NCBI GenBank assembly: GCA_038373885.1
Contig: JAWZYV010013015.1
Location: 113,675 to 177,674, forward strand
Source: Cheiracanthium punctorium
Taxonomy: Eukaryota > Arthropoda > Arachnida > Araneae > Cheiracanthiidae
Direction of reading: 5' to 3'
DNA length: 64,000 nucleotides
Under the pieces are notes generated by a model. The model had not been told where the DNA came from and made no database searches. It worked only from the letters and a program-made list of their open reading frames with translations. Both the position numbers and the translations under genes were made by a program. This document shows, piece after piece, positions 11,852 to 23,341 of this stretch (position 1 is its first letter; each line of letters opens with the position of its first letter).

Positions 11852-12164
11852 GCACGGACTAAGAGGGTTCAGGACAATCATCCAAGCATTGCGAAAGAAC
11901 TAAATGAAATTTGCCAAAAAGGTGGCGCTGGGAGTCGTACTCATTAATTTTTAGCGCATGCGTCGTCTGCTAGTAGCTGAAACGTAAACAAATATCTACG
12001 GAAGCACCCCGCGGGAGATACTTACGCCGTGTGTCGTCAGAGGGCGCCCGTGCCGTTAATTATTAAAAGGGGGTCGCATACTTTCCTTTCAGAGGCTGAC
12101 GCAGTTTCGCCCGTCTGCCGCTTCCCGATGACCGTCCTAAAGCCTCTTAGTCCGTGGTTTAGAG
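11852..12164. mobile_element. 313-bp MITE nested in copy A
   Basis: Absent from copy B, where the empty site reads GTTTCAGTTTAGACAGC in the matching orientation. The ends share CACGGACTAAGAGG as an inverted repeat, and GTTTAGA (11,845-11,851 and 12,165-12,171) flanks the insert as a 7-8 bp target duplication. It is GC-richer than its host. Short ORFs inside have no recognisable product. Confidence 0.65.
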
Positions 12165-12693
12165 GTTTAGACAGCAATCCACGACTGTGCACGAAAGAAT
12201 GTACATTATTTATTTAGAAATATGGAAGAAATTTTAAAGCTGTCAGCAACTAATTAAACTCTAATTGCAAAATTAGATATTGTTTCTAGTTTAGGATTGT
12301 GATATTTTTTCATGATTTTTAAATCTATGGATAATTTGTCTCCAATGTAATTTGAAGCTATGACTATGACTAGACAGGTTTATCCTTAGATTGACATGAA
12401 TTTAAGTGCATGCTTTCTATGGATAACACTTTCTGGTGTGGTTTCTGTTATTAAATGTGCATATAAAATGCATTAGAATAAATCAATAAAAAACATGAAA
12501 GAATTGGTTTGTTAATTATTTTTTAAGAACATATTTTCATTAAAAAGTCAATTTATACATTGTTTACAGAACTAGTTTTGTACCAGTGGTTGGTTTATTA
12601 AAAAAATAATAATAAATAAATAAAACAGGAGGTTTCTTATGTTGAAACTGGCATGTGATGTGTTAATGTATGATTACTTATTGTTGCTTATGC

Positions 12694-12724
<31 letters not shown>

Positions 12725-14318
12725 CTATAGAACCTACTTTTTCATAATCACTAAACTTGGCTACCAGCCTTTTTATTCTTTTGCAGTATTCTAAATTAGG
12801 TATGGAGTGGAACTTAAATATCTTGAATAAATGTATTTTTTCTATTAAACTAATACCCTCTTTTATTTCACCTTCTTATCTCAATTCTTTCTGTTGTTTC
12901 TTTGACTTTCTGAAATCAAGGTTATACTGTTGTTGTTCTCGTGTCCATGGACAGATGATTAAATGGTTACACTGTACTTCGTTAAAATAAATCCTTATTC
13001 TTTTACCTAAAACTATTTCCACTCTGTTCTGCGTGGAGCTGATATTAGGATTAGAAATTATTCTGAAGATTTTTAGATTTTTTGGTACTTGCGTATTATC
13101 CCGGTGGTCATTTTCAACAAAGTATTTTTTCATCAAATGTGCTGGAAACTGTTGCCAATCGTATTCGAAACCATTAATAATTTCATGTGATCGGCATTTA
13201 TCTTGGCGAGAAATCGCTTGTCTTGTTTGAGTGCCGGGATAATACGACAGTAGCAATTTTTCTATGAATACTATTCTTATCTGCTGTTTAGATTCAAGAT
13301 CTAAATCATTTTATAGAGCCAAATATTGTCAAATATGATGCTTTTTTTTTCTTTCAATTTTTTTGGTAAATAACTTCTAAAGTAATTTAAATTGGCTGAC
13401 TGACATCTCATTTTTTTAATATCTATCGCTTGCATGTAGTCTGGTTCCTGTGTAAATTATGTGAAAACATATTTTCAAGTAACACTGTAATTTACGATGC
13501 TGAAAAAAAATTCTCTTACATACAATCATCATGGAAGAATATAACTGTAAAAATCTATATACTACTCCTTTTATTATGATTTTTTTTTTAAATCAAATCA
13601 TTGAACTAATAAATCTGATATGGACACCACATGACTTCCTTGTACCTCTATTAAACCAGAAATATTTTCGGGGCACTTCATCTAAACTTATTTCATTTGA
13701 AAGAGACAAACTACTGCAATTCTAAAGTTTACCGCCAAGCTGAGTTCAATTTTAAAGATTTTTTTCACTTAATTGGGCAATATTTTGACAAAAGCCAATA
13801 AGCTTGCGATAGCGAGATTTCAGTCACAGCTGAAACAGTTATTAATCACAGATTTTTAATGAAATGACGGTATCTATCGACCCTTAATATATTTTAAGTC
13901 TTTTGGGTGACCCTGTAAATAAATTACTCAGTCCACAGCAATCAAAAGCACAGTTAGATGTTACAATGGTTCTAAATACAAAATTTCAACATTCTACGGT
14001 TAAAAGTTTTAGTCATGCAAAATGCATAATTATTTTTGGTGTTAAATTAGCGATATTTTGGCAAAACTCAACACGGTGGATGACAAATAGCGAGATTCTG
14101 TGCATGGACCAAACAATGAACGACTAGAGACATAATATATTGAAGACAGTGGCGTAGCCAGGGGTTGGGGGGAATAAGGGATCACAACACACACACACAC
14201 ACACCCTGAAATTTTTGCAATACAAAATGTATATTCTTCACTCCCTCACCACACACATGTATACATATATGTGAGTTACAATAGTAACCCCTCCCATGAA
14301 AAATTTCTGGCTACGCCA

Positions 14319-15402
14319 GAGCCCAGTTTACCCATTTAAGGGCCCGGGGCTGTGATAACAGCGGAGCCCCCCCCCCCCATTTTTGTTCTTCGAAGAGATA
14401 GAACTCTCTCTAATTTGGAGTTAGCTCTCTCGGTTTCGCAATTTGATATTGGTACAGTTAAATAAATACGTAATGGATTAAACATATAAATGTCATTTAA
14501 CTCATTTTTAAACATGTGATCATAAATATGAATCGGTGATTTTTTTTCTAAGCTACAGCTTAACAAATATTGTGAAAATTGAATGACTTGGATTTTGTGG
14601 CTTCAAAATCTACTTCTCCTCCATAAACTTCAAAAAAATTATCAACTGATTCTTCATTTATTTGTTCGAGACCTAATTTAGTAATGAAATTGAAAATGCT
14701 GCATACTGAGTTATAAGCATCAATTTGTTTTATCATTTCTGAATTTAATCTATCGGCTATCACAAATAAAAGTTTCAACTTTAAATTTTTCAAATCCTTG
14801 AAGAGTTACATGGCTAGTTTTTTTGGATTTAACAGTACCATCGGTACATTTTTTTTTTCTTCTCAGTCTTTTCCCCTGATCCTTAGGTGAAGTTTACATA
14901 TGGAGATAGCAATTGACGGGTTGATTTCTTTGCATACTCCTGACATTTGGACGCCTAAACTAACTCTTAACTAATAACATTAGGCGTCTCTGTTGCACAT
15001 TGTCTGTCAATACAATGGAATGTAAAAGAAGATTGATACTGTTTGAAGCTGGTGTTCATTTACTCCAGTTTCTAGCATGTCTAGTTGTTCATGAGAATCT
15101 ATGTCTTTGTGTATAGTCTTTATTCAGGCAAAAATTTTGTCTCAATAGATTTTGAGTTTATCCATGAGAATATGTTTAACAAAGATACTCAATATCTTCA
15201 ATCGTACAAAGCCATCGTTTGATTGTAAAATTTACAATCACGACGCACTAACTTTATTTTTATTTTCCATTAAAATAATTAACCCAATCCATTTTTAGGT
15301 TCACATATTTTTTTCTATTTACTGGGTTTTCTTAGCCCTATCTAGGGCCCCCTTGTTCCCTGGGCCCGGGGCTGAAGCCCCCTCAGCCCTCCCTTAACTG
15401 GG
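14319..15402 (-). mobile_element. Internally deleted hAT transposon inside a MITE, 8-bp target duplication
   Basis: A 1084-bp insertion flanked by perfect CTACGCCA repeats (14,311-14,318 and 15,403-15,410). The interrupted MITE is intact at the matching site of copy B. The termini share CCCAGTT and an inner GGGCCCGGGGCTG motif in inverted orientation. It contains a minus-strand hAT transposase remnant and no full-length frame, so it is a dead deletion derivative. Confidence 0.75.
14336..14793 (-). pseudogene. hAT transposase C-terminal remnant (ZMYM1-like, dimerisation region)
   Basis: Two overlapping minus-strand frames (14,793-14,560 then 14,566-14,336) read as one protein interrupted by a frameshift. 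The second contains LRIYLTVPISNCETERANSK, then LRRTKM. This matches the C-terminal hAT dimerisation block with its conserved P-[IV]-[ST]...ER.FSKL core, as in ZMYM1-type hAT transposases. The upstream piece is Phe/Leu/Ile-rich, as in the segment before that block. The zinc finger and most of the RNase-H-like catalytic domain are missing, so it cannot be active. Confidence 0.65.
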
Positions 15403-17805
15403 CTACGCCACTATTTGAAGATGTCTATAGACATTAATGTATTGGAATTCTGGTAGTTGCATATTATCCTCGTGCCAAATAATTTTTTCGGAAAATGTGC
15501 TGGCAAACTGTAGCCAATTGTATTCGGAACCATCATGATTTCATGCAACCTGGATTTGTCAAAGCGAAAAATCGCTTGTCTTGGCAGACTGCAAGGATAC
15601 ATGCACGTACCAAAATTCTTTAGGGTGGTCCTGTAAATAAACTCTCCAGTAGATTGGAATAAAAAATCTAGGTGTACAACTAGATGTTACAACAATCTTA
15701 TATATAAAATCTCAGCAATCTACGACTAATAGTTTTTGAGATATGCAAATTAAATATATACATATATACACCAAAAGTTGCCAAGTTTGGTGAACTTTTA
15801 ATGCAGCTTTTGAGGGAGGTGGCTGAAAGTCACCGGACCATTATCCAACCATATGGTAAGATGTTATTCTGCTTGAAATGAAAATGTTTCTAAAACTGCC
15901 ATGGGCTATAATTTGTTGGAATTTTTCTGAGTGCTCCTGTAGAACTGCAAATGATAAAGATACCATTTTTGATGGCAAGATTCATTTTGTAATCCTTAAC
16001 AACATATATCAGATTCATTTGAAATAACTTAATATCTCTAAATTACACTTTAATGAATTTCTGCCCATAAAGCATAATGTATGGATGTAGATGTTACAAC
16101 AATCCTAAATATAAAATTTCAACATTGTACGACTCATAGTTTTTAAGATATGTGAATTACCTACATACACACGTACGTACAGGCGCCAGGAAACACTGAT
16201 CAAAATGGTCTAGCTGTCAGTCAGAATGCTTGTACATGAATTTATATGAACATACATACAAGTGTACAATGAGATGTCAAGCAAAAACTCAGTAAATTTA
16301 GAGGTAGTCAAAATCTGGATACCGAATTCTTTTTGCGATCACATTATTTCTTTGTACGTCATACAAGGAAGTAAAAATATTAGTGTTTATAAATTGTATA
16401 GACACACACACACGTACAGTGCCCCTAGAAAGTGATAACATGCTTTAATTCTTTATCTATTAAAGATAATTAGGCAGTGTGAATTGAATAAATGTTTAAA
16501 ATAAGGTTTAAAAAAAAAAGACTATGTTAAGAGAAAATTCCTCTTGTTAATTTTCACAGAGTTACACTTTTTAAAATTTCTTAGAACTACCTTACAAAAA
16601 AATTCCTAGAAAATAAAATGTACCCCATGCACAAATAAGGTGATGTACAAAATTTCAGCCTCTCATCATATAACGTCTTAAGGGATATCTATAAACAAAG
16701 GTGACTGGGGTCTATACTTGAATTTGAATGTAAAATATTCTTTCATAATATCTGTATGACCCTTAAAATGTGATTGTGATTTTTTTCCTTTCAAGAGCTA
16801 CTGAAAATTAGTTTAAGTCAGTACTCATTATCTTCATACCTTTGACACTTTTCAGGATATAATTCTCAAATTTTGTACATCACCTCATCAGAATATGGCA
16901 CACATTTTACCGATTGGGGATATTTTTGTATGCGGGTTATATACAAAAAGTGTAACTTTTTGGAAATTAATGAAAGAAATTTTTCAATGAGAAAACATGT
17001 AATTGCTCCAGGGCTAGCGGCAATTTCTAGCAAAAAAAGGTGCCGGAGCCTTAATATTCTTATGTTAATACTCAGTAGCGAACTGCAAACCCCTGCAATA
17101 TGGGGTTGGTAGCACATTTAATTAAAATAACGATAATTTAAAGATTTTCCCATATAATAATTATTTCACAGAACAGTGATATAAAATTAAATAGTCGGAA
17201 ATTAGCAGGAAGAAATATAAACATTATACAGAAAACACCCAAATTCTGGTGGTCTCAGGACTCTCAAATCTGGTGAAGATGAAGCGAATATGATTTGTCG
17301 TGTCTGCTAAAATCAGTTTGTGCTTGAAAAGGGGAAAATTTATGAATAAATGTATACTAGTGTTGGGCTTCGGAGCAAAGTATTCATGAGCTTTGCTGGG
17401 TTTTGCCCAATATGTAAAAATTCACCCAGAAAAAAGAAATACAGGGTCAGAATTCCAGCTTTTGATTTCTGTTCTCATTCTAACTTGAAACAAAATTCAA
17501 AAATGTAATTGTAGAATTGTTTAGTACAGTTTTATGAGCTAACATTGCGAAACAAGTTTTCCATCTTATAATAAAAAGGCAGAGGCTTTATGGAATTATA
17601 AATTTACATTTTGCACTCATGTTTACTGTCAATTTAAATAATTATGCAACTAAGTAAAGATTACATTAATTTGTCTACGTCTTTAATTTAGTTGATTTAT
17701 TGGATTATTTTTTTAATTCATATTCATACGTATTAGATTAATTACATGTACAAATATGTTATGCGATGCATATGTTACACTTTTTTTATTAATGGGATAA
17801 CTGGT

Positions 17806-18995
17806 GGCTGAATCCTAGTTTATGGTGCTTCTTCGCCAAGGAGGCGATAACAGGTATATTCTGGCAACCATGTGGAAATCCGCCATTTTGTTTCTGTAGT
17901 GCGCGTTTTTGCCTCTGACGGGACTCTTATTTTTTTGCATTATTAAATTTATTCTAATAAAAAGAGAAGGGGGGGGTTGAGGCGGGGCACAGCCCCCCCC
18001 TCACATAAAAAGTAATTAAGTTTTACTTAACCGAATGTATAAGTACATGTAAGCACTTGTGAGATGTTTTAGTCAATGTTGTTAGTATTGCTTTACATGA
18101 GTTACGTCGTTTCGCTTCTTCGATTTAACGCATGCGCAGCTGTGTTTGTAGGGGAGCAGAATCATATATGGTATATTTTAGTTTTGGTTGGAGAACGTTT
18201 TGATACATTGTGTTAACGGAGCGCATGCGCGGCGGTTGGTTTGAATTCCAAAAGCCATTTCTTATGGAAACTCCGAGGGGTTAACGACAAACGTTTTGTA
18301 CTCGTATTTTTCGGATCCGTTTTTTTGGATAAACTAATTCTTTCCCGTTAATTGTGTTTGTGGATTTTCACTGTGGATTATACGCTTTTTGAGAGAAGGT
18401 AAGCGTGCTTTGCTAAATTGCGTGGTGTATGGTTGTGGCTAAACGAAAAATTTTAGCATTAGATTTTAGAAAATTCATTTTAGATTTCAAAAAATCTATT
18501 TTCTTGAATGGATTACGAAAGAACGACTGATTGCAGCTAAAAGAAAATTTTAGAGTTCAGAAAATCGGTTTTAGATTTCAGAAAATTGCTTTACCTGAAT
18601 GGTTTATGATTAGTGTTTTGATTTTAGGTTTATGGTTTAGTGTTTAGATTTTAAAATTCGTTTTAGATTACAGAAAATCTCTTCTAAAATAGTATCCACA
18701 AACATAAAAATTAAAAAAAAACCACTATGACTTATGAGACGACGAATATGATTATTTAAATAAAATAAAAAATCAGTTGTTACCAAAGTTATATAAGTAC
18801 AATAATTTTTGTTGTTTAAAACTTCAATATTTATGCTTTTTAATTTGCTTATTTTGTGTATTTATCGCTAGTTTGGGTGCGTTCTCCCGTAGTCTCTTTG
18901 GGAGCATCTTGGCTCCCAGAGACAAGACGGGAAAACGCGCCAAATTGGCGATTTTTGGAAAATCGCCAAGAAGCACCATAAACTAGGAATTAACC
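17806..18995. mobile_element. 1190-bp non-autonomous element in copy A, 8-bp target duplication
   Basis: Copies B and C supply the empty site. The insertion duplicated TAACTGGT (17,798-17,805 and 18,996-19,003). Ends are GGCTGAATCCTAGTTTATGG and, in reverse complement, GGTTAATTCCTAGTTTATGG; the inverted repeat continues through TGCTTCTT. An 8-bp duplication fits hAT or P-type elements. The interior has a CpG-rich stretch, G and C runs, and a degenerate repeat of TTTTAGATTTCAGAAAAT (about 18,455-18,685). No transposase recognised. Confidence 0.75.
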
Positions 18996-19195
18996 TAACT
19001 GGTCTTATTTTACAGGCATTTACATATTTAAAAGAACACTATGATAAATAATAACAAGCAGTACATTTATATTTTATAAAAGAAAAAAGAATCTGAATAT
19101 ATCGTAATAGGAATTTAAATAAACACTTCTTTAATATAAATATTCATGGAATTTGATGTTTTCTAGGGCATACAGAATATCCGATGAATTATAAT

Positions 19196-19537
19196 TCAAA
19201 AACAAAACTTTATTCTTGCATAAATCTCACAATGTAAGAAAATTCCGCATGCACAACAGTGATATTTGTAAACAAACAGTAATCCGAATAACCTACCGAA
19301 TCTTAAAACAAACGTTGTATTCATTCCCGTACATAATGTTGTCTTTCCGAACGCAGTACCAGCGGAAAAAGTCGCTTGAAATATCATTAAAATATTATAT
19401 GTTAAGCTTTTTAAAATATTAAACGCCACCTGGGACACAAAAGTCGAAGGTCTGATTAACAAATTCCATCCATTATAATCATCCAAAAAATTAAATTTAA
19501 TATTTTTTTTGAATGTTGAAAATCGGGTTTTTCCCAT
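19196..19537 (-). CDS. Hypothetical 113-aa ORF near the right end of copy A
   Basis: The ORF starts about 80 bp from the right terminus and reads inward. Its counterpart in copy C (52,404-52,745, minus) is also 113 codons with about five amino-acid differences. In copy B (19,689-19,997, plus) there is an in-frame loss of one Met codon and a late frameshift. The C-terminal third is hydrophobic and rich in Cys, Phe and Leu. I recognise no domain. At this level of DNA identity any ORF would persist, so conservation alone does not show that it is translated. Confidence 0.2.
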   Translation of the reverse strand: MGKTRFSTFKKNIKFNFLDDYNGWNLLIRPSTFVSQVAFNILKSLTYNILMIFQATFSAGTAFGKTTLCTGMNTTFVLRFGRLFGLLFVYKYHCCACGIFLHCEIYARIKFCF

Positions 19538-20681
19538 TGAAATACATTACGAGAACCCCAAGCTGTCACGCAAGACGGCGACCGATCGCAGAGAGGAGGG
19601 GTCCGTCGAAATACTCTAATCGGACCCCTCCTCTCTGCGATCGGTCGCCGTCTTGCGTGACAGCTTGGGGTTCTCGTAATGTATTTCAATGGGAAAAACC
19701 CGATTTTCAACATTCAAAAAAAGTATTAAATTTAATTTTTTGGATGATTGTAATGGATGGAATTTGTTAATCAGACCTTCGACTTTTGTGTCCCAGGTGG
19801 CGTTTAATATTTTAAAAAGCTTAACATATAATATTTTAATATTTCAAGCGACTTTTTCCGCTGGTACTGCGTTCGGAAAGACAACATTATGTACGGGAAT
19901 GAACACAACGTTTGTTTTAAGATTCCGAAGGTTATTCGGATTACTGTTTGTTTACAAATATCACAGTTGTGCATTGCGGAATTTTCTTATGTTGTGAGAT
20001 TTATGCAAGAATAAAGTTTTGTTTTTGAATTATAATTCATCAGATATTCTGTATGCCCTAGAAAACATCAAATTCCATTAATATTTATATTAAAGAAGTG
20101 TTTATTTAAATTCCTATTACGATATATTCAGATTGTATTTTTTTTTCTTTTATAAAAAATAAATGTACTACTTGTTATTATTTATCATAGTGTTCTTTTA
20201 AATATGTAAATGCCTGTAAAATAAGACCATTTATCCTATTAATAAAAAAGTGTAACATATGCATCGCATAACATATTTGTACATGTAATTAATCTAATAC
20301 GTATGAATATGAATTAAAAAAATAATCCAATAAATCAACTAAATTAAAGACGTAAACCAATTAATGTAATCTTTACTTAGTTGCATAATTATTTAAATTG
20401 ACAGTAAACATGAGAGCAAAATGTAAATTTATAATTCCATAAAGCTTCTGTCTTTTTATTATAAGATGGAAAACATTTCTGTTTCGCAATGTGAGCTCAT
20501 AAAACTGTACTAAACAATTCTACAATTACATTTTTAAATTTTGTTTCAAGTTAGAATCAGAACAGAAATCAAAAGCTGGAACTCTGACCCTGTATTTCTT
20601 TTTTCTGGGTGAATTTTTACATATTAGGCAAAACCCAGCAAAGCTCATGAATACTTTGCTCCGAGGCCCAACACTAGTATA

Positions 20682-20893
20682 CACCCTCCAAAAAAAGTAT
20701 TCGGGCAAGAGAGAAATTTCCTATTTTAGATTCGCGAATAATAATTGAGTTTTTGAAAAACGCACAACTTGATAGAAATATGGAAAGTTATATTTATACA
20801 TAGCCTAATTCATATTCTATAATAAATAATTTTTAATATACGAAACCAACGTAGGAAATTTCTCTCTTGCTCGAATACTTTTTTTGGAGGGTG
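20682..20893. mobile_element. 212-bp mariner-type MITE nested in copy B
   Basis: Very clean terminal inverted repeats of about 43 bp, beginning CACCCTCCAAAAAAAGTATT, with one mismatch seen. The flanking TA dinucleotide is duplicated (20,680-20,681 and 20,894-20,895). The empty site (CTAGTATACATT) is visible in copy A. TA targeting and long TIRs fit a Tc1/mariner-derived MITE. The near-perfect TIRs suggest a recent insertion. Confidence 0.8.
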
Positions 20894-22121
20894 TACATTA
20901 ATTCATAAATTTTCCCCTTTTCAAGCACAAACTGATTTTAGCAGACAAGACAAATCATATTCGCTTCACCTCGACCAGATTTGAGAGTCTGAGACCACCA
21001 GAATTTGGGTGTTTTCTGTATAATGTTTATAATTCTTCCTGCTAATTTCCGACTATTTAATTTTATATCACTGTTCTGTGAAATAATTGTTATATGGGAA
21101 AATCTTTAAATTATCGTTATTTTAATTAAATGTGCTACCAACCCCATATTGCAGGGGTTTGCAGTTCGCTACTGAGTATTAACATAAGAATATTAAGGCT
21201 CCGGCACCTTTTTTTGCTAGAAATTGCCGCTAGCCCTGGAGCAATTAAATGTTTTCTCATTGAAAAATTTCTTTCATTAATTTCCAAAAACTTACACTTT
21301 TTGTATATAACCCGCATACAAAAATATCCCCAATTGGTAAAATGTGCTCCATATTCTCTCATTGTACACATGTATGTATCTTCCTATAAATTCATGTACA
21401 AGCATTCTGACTGACAGCTAGACCATTTTGATCAGTGTTTCCTGGCGCCTGTACGTATGTGTGTATGTGGGTAACTGACATATCTTAAAAACTATGAGTC
21501 GTACAATGTTGAAATTTTATATTTAGGATTGTTGTAACATCTACATCCATACATTATGCTTTATGGGCAGAAATTCATTAAAGTGTAATTTAGAGATATT
21601 AAGTTATTTCAAATGAATCAAAAGTGATATATGTTGTTAAGGATTACAAAATGAATCTTGCCTTCAAAAATGGTATCTTTATCCTTTACAATTCTACTGC
21701 AAGACTCAGAAAAATTCCAACACATTACAGTCAATGACAGTTTAAAGACATTCATCCATTTCAAGCAGAATAACATCTTACCATATGGTTGGATTGGTCC
21801 GGTGACGTTCAGCCACCTCCCTCAAAAACTGCATTAAATGTCACCAAACTTGGCAACTTTTGGTGTATATATGTATATAGTTAATTTGCATATCTCAAAA
21901 ACTATTAGTCGTAGATTGCTGGGATTTTATATATAAGATTGTTGTAACATCTAGTTGTACACCTAGATTTCGGATTCCTATCTACTGGGGAGTTTATTTA
22001 CAGGACCACCCAAAAGAATTTTGGTACGTGCATGTATCCTTGCAGTCTACCAAGACGAGCGATTTTTCGCTTTGATAAATCCAGGTTGCATGAAATCATG
22101 GTGGTTCCGAATACAATTGGC

Positions 22122-22293
22122 TAGGGGCGTAGCCAAGAGGGGGGGTTATGGGGATCATAACCCCCCCCCATGGGGAATTTTTTGCCCTACAAAATGTATA
22201 TTCTTCTCTACATTATCATACACGCGTATACATATATATGAGTTTTGGTAGTCGTAACCCCCCCCCCATCAAAAATTTCTGGCTATGCCCATG
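22122..22293. mobile_element. 172-bp GGCGTAGCC MITE, private to copy B
   Basis: Ends TAGGGGCGTAGCC and, in reverse complement, CATGGGCATAGCC, with C and G runs next to them. Flanked by CAATTGGC (22,114-22,121 and 22,294-22,301); the similarity runs two bases further (CAATTGGCTA). Copy A has the empty site. It is the same length as the copies at 22,411-22,582 and 39,112-39,283. Confidence 0.75.
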
Positions 22294-22410
22294 CAATTGG
22301 CTACAGTTTGCCAGCACATTTTCCGAAAAAATAATTTGGCACGAATGTCTATCAGGATAATATGCAACTACCAGAATTCCAATACATTAATGTCTATAGA
22401 CATCTTCAAA

Positions 22411-22582
22411 TAGTGACGTAACCAGAAATTTTTCATGGGAGGGGTTACTATTGTAACTCACATATATGTATACATGTGTGTGGTGAGGGAGTGAAGAATA
22501 TACATTTTGTATTGCAAAAATTTCAGGGTGTGTGTGTGTGTTATGATCCCTTATTCTCTCCCCCCCCCCGGCTACGCCAGTG
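22411..22582. mobile_element. 172-bp GGCGTAGCC MITE, shared by copies A and B
   Basis: Flanked by TCTTCAAA (22,403-22,410) and TCTTCAAT (22,583-22,590). It is the counterpart of 14,147-15,413 in copy A and is absent from copy C. It includes a GT repeat and a C run. Confidence 0.7.
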
Positions 22583-23341
22583 TCTTCAATATATTGTCTG
22601 TAGTCGTTCATTGTTTGGTCCATGCACAGAATCTCGCTATTTGGTATCCACCATGTTTATCATCCAAAATATCGCTAATTTAACACCAAAAATAATTATG
22701 CATTTTGCATGACTCTAAAACTTTTAACCTTAGAATGTTGAAATTTTGTATTTAGAACTATTGTAACATCTAACTGTGCTTTTGATTGCTGTGGACTGAG
22801 TAATTTATTTACAGGGTCACCCAAAAGACTTAAATATATTAAGGGTCGATAGATACCGTCATTTCATTAAAAATCTGTGATTAATAACTGTTTCAGCTGT
22901 GACTGAAATCTCGCCATCGCAAGCTTATTGGCTTTTGTCAAAATATTGCCCAATTAAGTGAAAAAAATCTTTAAAATTGAACTCAGCTTGGCAGTAAACT
23001 TTAGAATTGCAGTATTTTGTCTCTTTCAAATGAAATAAGTTTAGATGAAGTGCCTCGAAAATATTTCTGGTTTAATAGAGGTTCAAGGAAGTCATGTGGT
23101 GTCCATTTCAGAATTATTAGTTCAATGATTTGATTTAAAAAAAAACAATCATAATAAAAGGAGTAGTATATAGATTTTTACAGTTATATTCTTCCATGAT
23201 GATTGTATGTAAGAGAATTTTTTTTCAACATCGTAAATTACAGTGTTACTTGAAAATATATTTTCACATAATTTACACAGGAAACAGACTACATGCAAGC
23301 GATAGATATTAAAAAAATCAGATGTCAGTCAGCCAATTTAA

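Larger units (their letters stand above)
14147..15413. mobile_element. 172-bp-family MITE in copy A, split by a hAT element
   Basis: Ends CAGTGGCGTAGCCAG and GGCTACGCCACTA, flanked by ATTGAAGA (14,139-14,146) and TTTGAAGA (15,414-15,421). The orthologous insertion is at 22,411-22,582 in copy B and is absent from copy C, so it predates the split of A and B. Without the nested hAT (14,319-15,402) and its duplication it is about 175 bp, matching the 172-bp copies elsewhere. Confidence 0.65.
11622..19618 (+). mobile_element. TAGAGC-family element, copy A (8.0 kb with nested insertions)
   Basis: Left end TAGAGCATTTCCACA, right end GTCGAAATACTCTA; copy C has the matching ends TAGAGCATTTCGACG and CGTCGAAATGCTCTA, a 15-bp terminal inverted repeat. 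The copies align over essentially their whole length with copy B (inverted) and copy C. The duplicated target is only TA (or TAA for copy C), so a Tc1/mariner-like or PIF/Harbinger-like mechanism is possible. No transposase is encoded. Relative to B and C this copy carries a 313-bp MITE, a 172-bp-family MITE split by a hAT derivative (the MITE is shared with B), and a 1190-bp element. Removing these leaves about 5.2 kb. Confidence 0.75.

Noticed and set aside
12876..13256. 126-codon minus-strand ORF in copy A
   Set aside because: Its counterpart in copy B has a stop where A has a Cys codon region (TACGTAAG versus TACGCAAG) and copy C is also disrupted. It resembles no known protein and overlaps the internal repeat.
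14160..14215. CRISPR-like or satellite array at the CA repeat
   Set aside because: It is only a short (CA)n run inside a MITE, with no spacers or regular units.
16866..17117. 83-codon ORFs on both strands around the GGTTGGTAGCACA block
   Set aside because: The counterpart in copy C is frameshifted by a 1-nt loss and the two strands have equally long ORFs, so this is a chance frame in conserved repeat DNA.
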